From: an uncultured Treponema sp.
GTDB lineage: Bacteria; Spirochaetota; Spirochaetia; Treponematales; Treponemataceae
Length of the DNA stretch: 34,225 nucleotides
Reading direction: 5' to 3'
NCBI GenBank assembly: GCA_947176045.1
Contig: CAMWPF010000002.1
Location: 1-34,225 of the forward strand
Shown piece after piece: positions 16,507 through 26,099 of the stretch (position 1 is the first letter of the stretch; each line of letters begins with the position of its first letter). Under the pieces are notes generated by a model, which did no database searches, was not told where the DNA came from, and saw only the letters and a list, made by a program, of their open reading frames with translations. Position numbers and translations under genes: made by a program.

Positions 16507-18462
16507 CTACGGGCGGTATTCCGGCGGCGCGTCCGCGGCAAGCGCAAGGGACGCCAGATCGTCGAGGTACTGGGCTTCGGCGGCTGACTGCGGCGTCGTC
16601 CCGGAAGTGCGCAGGGACTTCCGCTGCCCGTCCTGCTTCTTCCGCCGCTCCGCCGCAAGCGCGCGCGCCGCCATCAGAATTTCCGCCGCCTCCCGCGCGC
16701 GGACGTGGATCGCCTGCGCCACGGCGGCCTCCTCCGCGCCCGCCAGCCCTTCCATCGTCGAAAACGCCTTCATAAGCTCCCGCGCGCGCTTCTCCCCGAC
16801 GCCGGGCAGCTCCGTGAACAGGCTGGCCGTATTTTCCTTGGTGCGCAGGCGCTGGTTCCGGCTGGTCGCAAACCGGTGCGTCTCGTCGCGGACGCGCTGC
16901 AGCAGGCGCAGGGCGTCGCTCCGCTTCGGCAGGCGGACCGGCTCGCTGCATCCGGGGCGGAATATTTCCTCGTCCCGCTTGGCAAGCCCCGCGACAGGAA
17001 TGTCAAGCCCCAGCGCCTTCAGGACGCCTTCCACGGCGTTGACCTGCCCGATGCCGCCGTCGATGAGAATCAAGTCGGGAAGCTCCGCCTGCTCGTTGAG
17101 GAGGCGCGTATAGCGTCGGCCCGCCGCCTCCCGCATCGACTGGAAGTCGTCGATGATTCCGTCCGTCGTCCGAAGCCGGAAGTACCGGTAGTTCTTCTTG
17201 TCGGGATTTCCGTTGTAGAAGCTGATGAGGCTCGCGACCGGGAATTTTCCGCCGATGTGCGCGATGTCGAATCCTTCAATCCGCACCGGCAGGCGTCCCA
17301 GATGCAGGATTTCCTTGAGCTCCTGCAACGCCGGAATGTCGCCGCGCTCGCGCATCCTGCGGATGATGTCCTCCTTCGCGTTTTCAAACGCCATGTTCAT
17401 CGCCGCCTTGTGCCGCGGCGCGTTTTCCATCGCATCGGAAACGAGCGCGACGTCCGCCTCCATGCCGAACGCTTCGGAAATCCACTGCCGCAGGTAGTCA
17501 AGCCCGACCTGCGTCGGAACGTAGATGTGCGGCGGAATTTCCTCCGGCGCCGTGTAGTACGCGTTCATGAATTCGCCGGTCAGATCATCGTCATCGTTGA
17601 GGCTCGTCACGCGGTAGTTGTCGCGCCCGAGCATCTTTCCGCCGCGGATTTTCAGCACGGTGAAGCTGACCAGCTCGCCCTCGCGGTGATGGGCAATGTA
17701 GTCGCGGTCCTCATTGTCAAAGCTTTCAACCACGTTCTGGTTCTGCATGACCATGAGCGCGCGCAGGCCGTCGCGCAGCCGAGCCGCCTTTTCGAAATTG
17801 AGCGCCGCGGCAGCAGCCTTCATTTCCGCCGTAAGCTTGCGGACGGTTTCATCGCCTTTTCCCTCAAGAAGCTCCGCGATTTCTCCGAAGAATTCAGTGT
17901 AGGACTTTCCGGTGATTTTTCCGCAGCACGGCGCCCTGCACTGCCCCAGATGGTAGTACAGGCACGGCGACTCCCGCCTGCGGAACACCTTGCAGTGGCG
18001 CAGCGGATAGATGCGGTACAGCGTGTCGATGAACGAATCGAGCGCCCCGGCGTCCGGATACGGCCCGAAGTACAGGGAGCCGTCGTGGACGACGCTGCGC
18101 GTCTTGAAGAGGCGCGGAAACTCCTCCTTCGTAATGCGCAGGACGGGATACGACTTTCCGTCCTTCAAGTTGATGTTGTAGCGCGGCGTGTATTTTTTGA
18201 TGAGGTTGTTTTCCAGCAGGAACGCTTCGTATTCGTTCGCTGTTGTGATATATTCAATGGAATGTGCATGGGAAACCAAAAGGCGCGTCTTGATGTCCTT
18301 GCTTCCCGAAAAGTACGAGGTCAGCCGGTTCTTCAAGTTCTTGGCTTTCCCGACATAAATGACGTCGCTTTGGGAATTTCTCCAGAGATAGACGCCGCTG
18401 GACGATGGAGCTTTCAATGCGGTCTGATGCAACCTTTCACGGACGGAATCACTGTTGGACAT
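16507..18462 (-). CDS. uvrC: Excinuclease ABC subunit C
   Basis: A 651-aa nuclease making the dual incisions of nucleotide excision repair. The GIY-YIG nuclease is at about 18-98 (SGVYLWRN, then VIYVGKAKNLKNRLTSYF). A cysteine-rich segment (C157, C167, C175, C179, C180) and a UVR motif (about 205-240) follow. The C-terminal RNase H-like nuclease has EGFDIAHIGG (D399) and LILIDGGIGQ (D468), and helix-hairpin-helix motifs start at LPGVGEKRAREL (552-563). ATG 18462 is chosen because the GIY-YIG domain starts directly after it; longer frames upstream look non-homologous. A lone TATACT lies 17 bases upstream, inside the divergent gene. Its ATG is one base from the ATG of the divergent secreted protein. 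Confidence 0.96.
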   Translation of the reverse strand: MSNSDSVRERLHQTALKAPSSSGVYLWRNSQSDVIYVGKAKNLKNRLTSYFSGSKDIKTRLLVSHAHSIEYITTANEYEAFLLENNLIKKYTPRYNINLKDGKSYPVLRITKEEFPRLFKTRSVVHDGSLYFGPYPDAGALDSFIDTLYRIYPLRHCKVFRRRESPCLYYHLGQCRAPCCGKITGKSYTEFFGEIAELLEGKGDETVRKLTAEMKAAAAALNFEKAARLRDGLRALMVMQNQNVVESFDNEDRDYIAHHREGELVSFTVLKIRGGKMLGRDNYRVTSLNDDDDLTGEFMNAYYTAPEEIPPHIYVPTQVGLDYLRQWISEAFGMEADVALVSDAMENAPRHKAAMNMAFENAKEDIIRRMRERGDIPALQELKEILHLGRLPVRIEGFDIAHIGGKFPVASLISFYNGNPDKKNYRYFRLRTTDGIIDDFQSMREAAGRRYTRLLNEQAELPDLILIDGGIGQVNAVEGVLKALGLDIPVAGLAKRDEEIFRPGCSEPVRLPKRSDALRLLQRVRDETHRFATSRNQRLRTKENTASLFTELPGVGEKRARELMKAFSTMEGLAGAEEAAVAQAIHVRAREAAEILMAARALAAERRKKQDGQRKSLRTSGTTPQSAAEAQYLDDLASLALAADAPPEYRP

Positions 18463-18463
18463 T

Positions 18464-19987
18464 ATGAACACCAAAAACCAGTATATCAGAAAATCGATTT
18501 TTATGCTCTCCCTCATCCTGCTGGCAGGCCCGCTCTGCGCCGAAACATACGAATTGGGCGGCAGGACCGGCTGGGCGGACGTCCCGACCCGCAACGGCAT
18601 CACGACAGGAAGGGGGCGGTTCGGCTATGAAAGCCTGGAACTGGACACGAATTCCGCCGTCCGCACGGAATTCACTGATATGCTGCTTACATTCGAGGAC
18701 AATTCCGCTTCCGACCTCGCCGGAAAATACACCGTCGTCAAGAACAACACGTTCATCTCAAAAAAAGCGGGAATCGGCAAGGGCGCGGCGCTCAGCCGGA
18801 ACAAGGACGGCGGACTGGTGCTTTCCGGCGACAGGACGAGCTTCTTCAGCAGCGAAGGGCCGGCCGGCTCCTTCCTGATCGACTTCTGGATCTGCCCGTC
18901 CGTCGTGGAAAACGGCGAAATCCTGCTCAAATGGCGCTCCTCCCGCAACATCGGCGGCGCAGTCGTCTACCAGCTGATCACGCTTTCCTTTTATCAGAAC
19001 AGGCTGCTCTGCCTGTTCTCGAACATCTTCGACGGCTGGACGAAGGACGACGGCGACGTCCGGCTGCTCGGCCGGGAAAAGCTGGTTCCGCGGCGCTGGA
19101 CGCACCACACCATCGCGTTTCAAGAAGATACGGGAACGCTGGAGTACCGGCTCGACGGAAAGCTTGAAGACATCATGTTCATCACATCGACGGAGCATGA
19201 AGGCGGCGCCATCTATCCGGCGGTCATGGGCGTTCCGGCGGACGTCGAACTGTGTCCGTCGTATTCAGGATTGCTGGACGATTTCCGCATCATGCGCAGC
19301 TTTTCCGACGTCAGCGCGTTCGCCGTAGAGGAGAACGACGCTGCAATCAATCCGCATCTCTACAAGCCGTCCGGCGGACGGTTCGAGTCAATTCCAATCC
19401 TTACGAAGGCCGGCTCCCGCATGAATTTTGTTTCCGCGGAAATGAACATGCCTCCGCAGACGATGGTGCAGCTGTACGTGCGCGCAGGCGACAACTACTT
19501 CAACTGGAACGAAAGCAGCCCAGAATGGATTCCGGTGGAAAGCGGCAGGCCGATTGAAAATCTGTCCGGCCTCTATTTTCAAGTCGCCGCAGACTTGTTT
19601 CCGGACGGCGCAGGCACAGTCACGCCGTCCGTCACGCGGATTACGCTCGACTACACCGTCCTGCCGGAGCCGCTTCCGCCGTTCAAGGTGTCCGCGGAAC
19701 CCGGGGACGGATTCGTAACGCTTTCATGGAGTCCGTCCGTCGACGACAACGTGGGCGGCTACTACATTTACTACGGCACGCGCTCCGGCGAATATCTGGG
19801 CAGAACCGCGGCGGAAGGACTGTCGCCGGTCAACGCCGGAAACGCGACGACGTACCGCATTTCCGGATTGGACAACGGAACCATTTACTATTTCGCAGTT
19901 TCCGCATGGTCGAGCATCGACAGCCGCGTCAGCGGGCCGCTGTCAAAAGAAGTGTACGCGCGGCCGTCCGTGCAGCCGCGCCGCTGA
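18464..19987 (+). CDS. Secreted LamG-like / fibronectin type III protein
   Basis: A 507-aa exported protein. A basic N-terminus and hydrophobic core end in GPLCA, with cleavage predicted after residue 26; the residue before the cysteine is Leu, so a lipobox is unlikely. Residues about 95-280 look like a LamG/concanavalin-type fold (FLIDFWICPSVVENGEILLKWRS-like strand, then HHTIAFQEDTGTLEYRLDG and LDDFRIMRSF). Residues about 405-500 are an FN3 domain (VTLSWSPSVDDNVGGYYIYYG, then YYFAVSAWSS). The ATG at 18464 is preferred over the in-frame TTG nine bases earlier because it leads straight into the signal peptide. The function is unknown; carbohydrate or envelope binding is suggested by the folds. 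The TPR gene follows after 34 bases, probably in one operon. Confidence 0.82.
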   Translation: MNTKNQYIRKSIFMLSLILLAGPLCAETYELGGRTGWADVPTRNGITTGRGRFGYESLELDTNSAVRTEFTDMLLTFEDNSASDLAGKYTVVKNNTFISKKAGIGKGAALSRNKDGGLVLSGDRTSFFSSEGPAGSFLIDFWICPSVVENGEILLKWRSSRNIGGAVVYQLITLSFYQNRLLCLFSNIFDGWTKDDGDVRLLGREKLVPRRWTHHTIAFQEDTGTLEYRLDGKLEDIMFITSTEHEGGAIYPAVMGVPADVELCPSYSGLLDDFRIMRSFSDVSAFAVEENDAAINPHLYKPSGGRFESIPILTKAGSRMNFVSAEMNMPPQTMVQLYVRAGDNYFNWNESSPEWIPVESGRPIENLSGLYFQVAADLFPDGAGTVTPSVTRITLDYTVLPEPLPPFKVSAEPGDGFVTLSWSPSVDDNVGGYYIYYGTRSGEYLGRTAAEGLSPVNAGNATTYRISGLDNGTIYYFAVSAWSSIDSRVSGPLSKEVYARPSVQPRR

Positions 19988-20021
19988 ATACAACGCATCC
20001 TTGAAACGAGGTTTTCAACGT

Positions 20022-22631
20022 ATGGAAGAAAAAGAACTTGTTTTGAAACGCGCAAAAAATGCCGTCATTTCCAGAGACTTTCCGCTCGCGGCGCGGCTGT
20101 ATTCCTCGCTTTTGGACGAGGAGCCGCAGAATCAGGAGCTGCTCGCCGCCATGGGGAACCTGTACATCAAGGCCGGCGAAGATGAAAAGGCGCTTCCCTT
20201 TTTTGAAAAAATCCTTGCCGCCGCGCCGGGCAACGTGGACGCCATGAACCGCGCCGGAGGAATCTTCCGGCGGCTCAAGCGCTACGACGATGCCGTCCGC
20301 ATCTTGAACCACGCGCTGCAATTCAAAAAGAATTCTGCGGAAATCAACTACACCCTCGGCTTCACATACAAGTCCATGGGCAGAATCAGCGACGCGACCG
20401 GCTGCTTCGAGCAGGTTGTCGCACAGAATCCCCGCGACGTCCTCGCATACAACCACCTCGGCGCCATCTACGCGCAGCAGAAGGAATATGGAAAAAGCAT
20501 CGCGGCATACAAGCGCGGCCTTCAGGCGGATCCGAACCATCCGATCCTTCAATACAATCTTGCCAAAAGCTGCGAGGCAGTCCATGACGATTCCGGAGCG
20601 CTCGCCGCATACGAAACGGCGCTCCGCGCAAAGCCGGGCTGGACGGACGCGCTCGCCGCGTATACGGAGCTGCTCCTGCGGCTTTCCCGCACCAAGACTG
20701 CCATGGAAACCGTCCAGAACGGAATCGCGCTTTCGCCGGACGACGCCCACCTCCATGCGCTCCGCGGAACAATCCTGCTTGCGCAGGACGACTATTCCGC
20801 AGCCATAGCCGCGCTGGAACAAGCGGCGGCGCTTGCGCCGGATGATGCCGCCGTCTTCCTGCTGCTCGCCGATGCATACGAAAAATCCGGATCGGTGGAA
20901 AAGGCAGCGGACGCAGTCCGTTCCGCCGGACGAAAGTCAGAAGGCGATCCGGCGGCGCATCTGGCAGCGCAAAAGCGGGCCGTTGAAATCGCACTGTCTG
21001 CAAAGGCGTTCGACGACGCGTCCCGCCGCCTCAAACGCCTCGCCGCCGCCTCAAAGCGCAACGCAGAACTGCTCGCGCTCGGCGGGCAATACTACATCTG
21101 CAAGCAGAACGACGGCAATGTCCAGATTTGCCGCGAGAAAATCAAAAAAATCCGTCCGTCATACACGGACTTCCTCTACAAATGGGCGGAACGGTACCTT
21201 CAGCGCGGAGATGCGGCGGAAGCCGGCGCCACGTGCGACGAATTCCTTTCGCTGCATCCAGAATCCGTTCCGGCGCTGCTGCTCCGCGGAAAAATCAGCC
21301 TGTCGCTCGGCGACAGTGCGGCGGCGCAGACGGCGTTCTCAAAAATCCTCGCCATCGACCCCTGCAATGCCGCGGCGGCACGGCTCATGGCGGAACTGGA
21401 AGCGGCGCAGCAGGCCGGAGAACGCCCGCAGGCAGCAGTCCAGACGGAATGCGCGGAAAATCCGCCGGAACCGCCGGCGCCGGAACTGGAAGCCGAACCC
21501 GCCGCCGCACCGGAAGCAGAAACAGAACGCGAGGACGCGCCAAAAGCCGAATCCGACGATGATGCCGGCAGTCAAGAGGATCCGCTCCTCGCCATTTTGG
21601 ACGACGATGAGCAGGACATATTCGATTTGGACGACACCATGACGCCAGAAGGCAGCGACGACTCGGACTTGGAAAAATCGCTTCTGGCAGACGAACTGGA
21701 GCCGGAATCAGAAGCGCCCTTGGAGGCCGGACTCGCCGACGGATCAAAAGCCGAATCCGCCGACAACGCCGCGCCCGAAGACAGCGCACCGGACAATGCC
21801 GGCGCGCCGTCAGAGCAGCCGTCCGCCGAACAATCCGCGCCGCCGGGCGTCCCTCCGCACATCCAGGCGGGCAGCCAGCCGCAGCCTGTAATGCAGCCCG
21901 GCCTTTCCGGCTACGAAGCGGGAAAGCTTGCCGCCACCATGGAGCGGGCGGCGCAGCAGATGCAGCAGGCCGCGCAATCTGCGGAAAAGGCATGGAAGGC
22001 GGCGCAATTGTCCGAAGACGCAATCCAAGAACGGATGAACAAGCTGGCAGAGGACGCAGCGAGGACAGCCGCCGAAACAGCCGGACAAGAATGGAACGGC
22101 TCCGCGCGCAACCATGCGGAATCCGGCGGCGCGGAACCAGCCGAATCCAACGAATCAGCCGGCAATGCCGCGCATACGCCCGACGACGCCCAGGCGCGCT
22201 ACAACGACCTGCTCGCGCATGTCTCCCAAGCGCTGCCAATCATCAGCAGAACGCTTGAAAATCCGGACGCCGCCCAAAAATTCGACCGCGAAATCACGCT
22301 TTTCAAAAAACTGAACGCGCTCGGCGACACGCTTCCAGAAGAGCAGCGCGCGCAGTTCAAGACCGGACGGATGCGCCTCCTGCTCGACTATTTGATCGCG
22401 CGGCTTTCCGGCAAGCCGGGGCTGCTCAAAACGTCCCATTCGCTGCGCAAGTCAGGCGTTCTGGATGATTTTGCAGGCGAAAACACGCCCGAATCAGAAA
22501 ACCTGACAGGACGCGCGCTGCTCGACAAGGTGCTCGCCGACATGGAGGCGCTCGCCAAAGGGCTTGAGGACAAGGAGCTTTCCCAAGCGCTCATCAATTC
22601 CGCGAAAACCATCAGCGGCAGGCTGGACTAG
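20022..22631 (+). CDS. Large TPR-repeat protein
   Basis: An 869-aa protein without a signal peptide. Residues 1-460 are tandem tetratricopeptide repeats (for example AINYTLGFTY-like and VLAYNHLGAIYAQQKEYGKSIAAYKRGL, each with the NPRD/DPNH turn). Residues about 460-640 are a long Ala/Pro/Glu/Asp-rich linker, followed by a Gln/Ala/Lys-rich coiled-coil-like stretch (about 640-690) and a helical C-terminal domain (about 725-869). TPR proteins scaffold protein complexes; the partner is unknown, though co-expression with the upstream secreted LamG/FN3 protein suggests an envelope-related role. ATG 20022 is chosen because AACGAGG lies ten bases upstream; an in-frame TTG at 20001 is unlikely. Confidence 0.85.
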   Translation: MEEKELVLKRAKNAVISRDFPLAARLYSSLLDEEPQNQELLAAMGNLYIKAGEDEKALPFFEKILAAAPGNVDAMNRAGGIFRRLKRYDDAVRILNHALQFKKNSAEINYTLGFTYKSMGRISDATGCFEQVVAQNPRDVLAYNHLGAIYAQQKEYGKSIAAYKRGLQADPNHPILQYNLAKSCEAVHDDSGALAAYETALRAKPGWTDALAAYTELLLRLSRTKTAMETVQNGIALSPDDAHLHALRGTILLAQDDYSAAIAALEQAAALAPDDAAVFLLLADAYEKSGSVEKAADAVRSAGRKSEGDPAAHLAAQKRAVEIALSAKAFDDASRRLKRLAAASKRNAELLALGGQYYICKQNDGNVQICREKIKKIRPSYTDFLYKWAERYLQRGDAAEAGATCDEFLSLHPESVPALLLRGKISLSLGDSAAAQTAFSKILAIDPCNAAAARLMAELEAAQQAGERPQAAVQTECAENPPEPPAPELEAEPAAAPEAETEREDAPKAESDDDAGSQEDPLLAILDDDEQDIFDLDDTMTPEGSDDSDLEKSLLADELEPESEAPLEAGLADGSKAESADNAAPEDSAPDNAGAPSEQPSAEQSAPPGVPPHIQAGSQPQPVMQPGLSGYEAGKLAATMERAAQQMQQAAQSAEKAWKAAQLSEDAIQERMNKLAEDAARTAAETAGQEWNGSARNHAESGGAEPAESNESAGNAAHTPDDAQARYNDLLAHVSQALPIISRTLENPDAAQKFDREITLFKKLNALGDTLPEEQRAQFKTGRMRLLLDYLIARLSGKPGLLKTSHSLRKSGVLDDFAGENTPESENLTGRALLDKVLADMEALAKGLEDKELSQALINSAKTISGRLD

Positions 22632-22650
22632 CCGCGCTTCCGGCTCGCCC

Positions 22651-22680
22651 CGTCCTTCTGCCGGACGCCTTCATTCCTCT
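22651..22680 (+). terminator. Weak hairpin after the TPR gene
   Basis: CGTCC-TTCTGCC-GGACG can form a five-base-pair stem, nested in a wider TCCGGC/GCCGGA pairing, followed by a pyrimidine-rich but not U-only tail. It may end the LamG/FN3-TPR operon. Confidence 0.35.
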
Positions 22681-22702
22681 GGTCATTTTTTTGAATCGCC
22701 AG

Positions 22703-22708
22703 TATAGT
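22703..22708 (+). promoter_or_regulatory. Candidate -10 of the M24 peptidase gene
   Basis: TATAGT lies about 30 bases before the ATG in the TPR-M24 gap. No good -35 is found at 16-18 bases; TTGAAT is too close. It suggests separate transcription but is weak. Confidence 0.35.
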
Positions 22709-22737
22709 GGAGGCATACAACTACAGGCGGAGAACCA

Positions 22738-23877
22738 ATGACGGAACTTTCACGGGACGAACTCAAAAAACGGTACGCGGCGCGGCGCGCAAAGGTCGCG
22801 GCATATTTGAAGGAGCATGGCGTAGGAGCCGCTGTCTTCATAGACAGCGAGGAACGCCGGGAGCCGGCGCTGCGCTACTTCACCGGACATCCGAGCGATG
22901 CCGCGCTCATCATCTTCGATGACGGCGCGTCCGTCCTGATTCCGTGGGATGAAATCCTTGCGAAAAGCCAGGCGTCCTGCGGCAAGCTGATTCCGTACGC
23001 GCGCTACCGGAACAACGCGGTGGCGGCGGTGCAGGCGAACCTCAACGCGGCATCGCGCATTGAAAACCGCCGGGCGGAGCTGCCGCCGTCCACACCGTAC
23101 CTCCAGTTCCTCAAATTCGTGGACGCCGTGCCCGGCTGGGACATGAAGATAACGGAAGAAGGCGTCCATGCATACGCCGTCCGCCTGCGGGCGGTCAAGG
23201 ACGAATACGAAATCGCGTGCCTCAAGGAAGCGGCGCGCATCGGAGACTTGATCATCGACAGAATTGAGGCGGAAATCGGCAGCATCAAGACAGAAATAGA
23301 CGTCGCGCTGCTGATTGAGCGGGAATGCCGCGCGCATGGCTGCGAGCGCACCGGCTTCGACACGCTCGCCGCAGGCCCTGAACGCAGCTGGGCGATCCAC
23401 TGCTTCCCGAACTATACGGCGGGCGCGTGGCCCGGCGGCGGGCTTTCCATCCTCGACTTCGGCGTCGTCTGCAACGGATACACCAGCGACACGACGCTGA
23501 CAGTCGCGAAGGGGCCGCTTTCCGACGGGCAGGAACAGCTGCTGGCCCTCGTCCAGAAGGCCGCCGACGAATGCCTGCCGCTGTACCGCAAGGGCGTGCC
23601 GCTCCGAACCGCCGCTGAAAAAGCCGACGCAGTCTTCGCCGCCGCAAAGCGCAAGATGCCGCACACGCTCGGACACGGCATCGGGCTGGAAGTCCACGAA
23701 TATCCGCGCGTCAGCGCGGCGATGCCGGAATCGGCCGTTTTCGAGGCGGGCATGGTCGTAACGCTGGAGCCGGGGCTGTACGACGAGGCGCTCGGCGGCT
23801 GCCGCTTGGAAAACGACGTGCTCATTACGGAAGCCGGCAGCGAAGTCATCTCGCATTCGCGGATCATCCGCATATAA
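22738..23877 (+). CDS. M24-family aminopeptidase (Xaa-Pro peptidase type)
   Basis: A 379-aa cytoplasmic metallopeptidase. The N-terminal creatinase-like domain (about 10-145) is followed by the pita-bread catalytic domain. All five dinuclear metal ligands are present: D240 in LDFGVV, D251 in GYTSD, H313 in GHGIGLEVHE, E344 in TLEPGLY and E358 in RLENDV. The residue usually Arg in the SDxTRT motif is Leu here (TTLTVA). Such enzymes release N-terminal residues before proline and help use of peptides as nutrients. The ATG at 22738 is preceded by GGCGGAGA. No signal peptide is visible. It is convergent with the chemotaxis receptor gene. Confidence 0.92.
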   Translation: MTELSRDELKKRYAARRAKVAAYLKEHGVGAAVFIDSEERREPALRYFTGHPSDAALIIFDDGASVLIPWDEILAKSQASCGKLIPYARYRNNAVAAVQANLNAASRIENRRAELPPSTPYLQFLKFVDAVPGWDMKITEEGVHAYAVRLRAVKDEYEIACLKEAARIGDLIIDRIEAEIGSIKTEIDVALLIERECRAHGCERTGFDTLAAGPERSWAIHCFPNYTAGAWPGGGLSILDFGVVCNGYTSDTTLTVAKGPLSDGQEQLLALVQKAADECLPLYRKGVPLRTAAEKADAVFAAAKRKMPHTLGHGIGLEVHEYPRVSAAMPESAVFEAGMVVTLEPGLYDEALGGCRLENDVLITEAGSEVISHSRIIRI

Positions 23878-23927
23878 TCTGAATCTGGGGGAAAGGCGCC
23901 TACGCCGGATGGAAGCGGTGCGCAGCA

Positions 23928-23950
23928 GTCTGCCGGCCCTGCCGGCAGAC
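23928..23950. terminator. Strong hairpin between convergent M24 and chemoreceptor genes
   Basis: GTCTGCCGGC-CCT-GCCGGCAGAC is a perfect ten-base-pair stem with a three-base loop, 50 bases after the M24 stop. There is no U-tract, so it may act bidirectionally or as a pause or RNA-stability element. Confidence 0.55.
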
Positions 23951-24003
23951 CGAGCGACAGCGGAGCCGCGGACAGCCGGAACACGGCCGGAAGCGTTCCG
24001 TCC

Positions 24004-24025
24004 AAAAAAGCAGGACGCCCGTCCT
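24004..24025 (-). terminator. Rho-independent terminator of the chemoreceptor gene
   Basis: On the minus strand AGGACG-GG-CGTCCT, then GC and six Ts. The stem begins at the last base of the stop codon. Confidence 0.7.
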
Positions 24026-26007
24026 TATATAACGCCGTCCGGGTCGAATTCAACCGCATCGCCGCCGAAATCCTGCTCCAGCTGCGCTTGAAGCTCCGGC
24101 GAAATGACGTTCTGGATCGCGGAGCTGTCGATTTCCTGCCTGACTTCTTCGGAATCGTCGCTCGTTGTCTTGAACTGCTCCAGAACGTTCTCCAAATCGG
24201 TCATATTCTTGTAGCTTTCCTTGCTCAAAGTTCCGACATCCGTCATGCGCTTGACGATGTCCTCGGTTCCCGTCTGAATTTCCTGAATGTCGGCGACCGC
24301 TTCGTTGAACAGCAGGCTGATGGACGTGATTTCGGACGCCACCGTCTCCTGATGCTCCGCAAGGTTCGTGCAATAGCCGTGGATTTTCGCCGCGGAAGAC
24401 GCCGTGATGTCCGTCTTGTGGGTAACCTGCCGCGTCTGGTTGTCAAGCGCCTCGATGCCTTTGGTGATTTCATCGAACGAATCAATGACTTCGCGGGAGC
24501 GCGTGCTGACTCTGGAAAACGCGCCCGACGCCGCGCGGCTGGATTCGTTCGCCTCCGTCACCTTCGCGATGACTTTTGTAATCGCCTCGTTGATTTTGAG
24601 CGCGTTGTCCGCGGTTTCTTCGGCGAGCTTGCGGATTTCCTCCGCAACGACGGCGAATCCCTTGCCGTACTCGCCCGCATGCGCCGACTCAATCGCAGCG
24701 TTCATTGAAAGCAGGTTGGTCTGTTCTGCAACCGCGTTGATGATGGTGATGACTTCGCCGATTTCATCAAGCTGAGACATGACGTTCTCCAGAACCATCG
24801 TCGTCGCGTTGATCTTCTCATCGCCGTCGGCGACAAGCGAACGCATTTCTTCGGCGCTCCGGGAGCGGGCTTCGGCGCTTTCGCGGATTTTGATGAGCGT
24901 GCCGGACATCGCGGAAATCGCCGCGGAGCTTTCGTCAATCGCCGCCGTGTTTTCCGTGTTGTCTTCGACAAGCGTCTTGATATGGCTGTTGATTTCATCG
25001 ACCGCCACCACGGCGCGCGCCACAGAATCATTGATCTGCTCGAACTCCCGCGTGATGGACTTGATGCTTCCGTTGATCTGGGTCGTCGCCGCCGTCGTAC
25101 TGATGGCGGAATCGTTGATGGAATAGCCGGAGGAAATCGCCCGGGCGGCGGTCTTTTTGACGATGATGAAGAAGTCGTTGATTTCGCTGACCATGCCGTT
25201 CATGTTGTTCATGAGCGCCTGCATCTCGTTGCTGCCGTGGGGCGTGATTTCAGTCGTGAAGTCCTTTCTGGCAAGCGCGGACGAGAAGTCGCGGACGTCC
25301 CGGATATCGATCGTAATCTTCGACGTGCTGTGCAGGATGAAGATGAACAGGATCGCGCAGAAAACCAGGCTGAGCAGAATCAGCGCGCCGTTGAAATAAA
25401 GGCTGTACCGCGCGACCAGATTCAAAAGCATCTCGTTGACGTCCGCCATGACGAGCGCCAGCGCCGTCTCCTCCTTCATGATGTCGCGCATCTGCGTGTG
25501 TATCAGCAGCTGCTGGCTGTAGACGTCCTGTATCTCCTCCGAATCAGGATAATTTTCCGCCGCCGCCTGAATTCCGTTGCGGCGCACAAAGTCGGCGATT
25601 TCCTGCGGCAGCTGGACGTCCTGCATATTCTTGTACTGCGCGTTGAACGGATTGATTTTCGAGACGACCCGCGTCCAGACAGACAGCGCTTCCGTAATCT
25701 TGCCGGAAAGCCCGTCGGAAAAAAAGCGGCAGACAGGATCGTCCTCCAGCTCATGGAATTTCTTGTTCAGCGTGACGATTTTCGACTTCCAGTTGTCGTG
25801 AATCGCATCCGGCTCGATCGCCCATGAAACCGTCGTGTTCAGATAATTCGTGATGTCCGCAAGCCCCAGCTGCACGGACTGCTGGAGATACTGATAATCG
25901 CGCAGATTTTGAATGAAATTCACTCCGACGATTGTACAAAATATAAGGACCGCCATCTGCAGCGCTGCGACTGCGGCAATAATCGAAAATTTTCTGTTAA
26001 GTCTCAT
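24025..26007 (-). CDS. Methyl-accepting chemotaxis protein
   Basis: A 660-aa chemoreceptor. Transmembrane helices lie at about 8-30 and 205-227, enclosing a periplasmic helical sensor of about 175 residues with no recognised ligand motif. A HAMP-like linker (about 228-280) leads into the cytoplasmic coiled-coil. The signalling tip [19 protein letters not shown] (428-446) and the following [15 protein letters not shown] are canonical for interaction with CheA and CheW. The C-terminus is acidic and has no CheR-binding pentapeptide of the NWETF type. The ATG at 26007 has a GAGGCGG ribosome-binding site and its own promoter. lysS lies upstream in the same direction but is separated by a terminator. 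Confidence 0.95.
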   Translation of the reverse strand: MRLNRKFSIIAAVAALQMAVLIFCTIVGVNFIQNLRDYQYLQQSVQLGLADITNYLNTTVSWAIEPDAIHDNWKSKIVTLNKKFHELEDDPVCRFFSDGLSGKITEALSVWTRVVSKINPFNAQYKNMQDVQLPQEIADFVRRNGIQAAAENYPDSEEIQDVYSQQLLIHTQMRDIMKEETALALVMADVNEMLLNLVARYSLYFNGALILLSLVFCAILFIFILHSTSKITIDIRDVRDFSSALARKDFTTEITPHGSNEMQALMNNMNGMVSEINDFFIIVKKTAARAISSGYSINDSAISTTAATTQINGSIKSITREFEQINDSVARAVVAVDEINSHIKTLVEDNTENTAAIDESSAAISAMSGTLIKIRESAEARSRSAEEMRSLVADGDEKINATTMVLENVMSQLDEIGEVITIINAVAEQTNLLSMNAAIESAHAGEYGKGFAVVAEEIRKLAEETADNALKINEAITKVIAKVTEANESSRAASGAFSRVSTRSREVIDSFDEITKGIEALDNQTRQVTHKTDITASSAAKIHGYCTNLAEHQETVASEITSISLLFNEAVADIQEIQTGTEDIVKRMTDVGTLSKESYKNMTDLENVLEQFKTTSDDSEEVRQEIDSSAIQNVISPELQAQLEQDFGGDAVEFDPDGVI

Positions 26008-26030
26008 TTGTTCCGCCTCAATATCTATTC

Positions 26031-26058
26031 ATTTTACCACACATTCCTTGATTTACAA
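26031..26058 (-). promoter_or_regulatory. sigma-70 promoter of the chemoreceptor gene
   Basis: TTGTAA, 16 bases, TAAAAT on the minus strand, giving a leader of about 17 bases with a Shine-Dalgarno. It does not resemble the sigma-28 consensus often seen for chemotaxis genes. Its -35 shares bases with the U-tract of the lysS terminator. Confidence 0.5.
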
Positions 26059-26088
26059 GAAAATCCGCCATGAACGGCATTGAGGCGG
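26057..26088 (-). terminator. Probable terminator of lysS
   Basis: CCGCC and GGCGG pair around a 14-base loop on the minus strand, followed by ATTTTCTT, 12 bases after the lysS stop. The stem is short and the loop large. Confidence 0.45.
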
Positions 26089-26099
26089 CGCAAAAGGCA

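Noticed and set aside
16705-18630. 641-codon open frame opposite uvrC
   Set aside because: Mirror frame of uvrC; no ribosome-binding site and no recognisable domain.
25990-26060. Sigma-28 (FliA) promoter for the chemoreceptor
   Set aside because: No TAAA-N15-GCCGATAA-like arrangement; a sigma-70 type element fits better.
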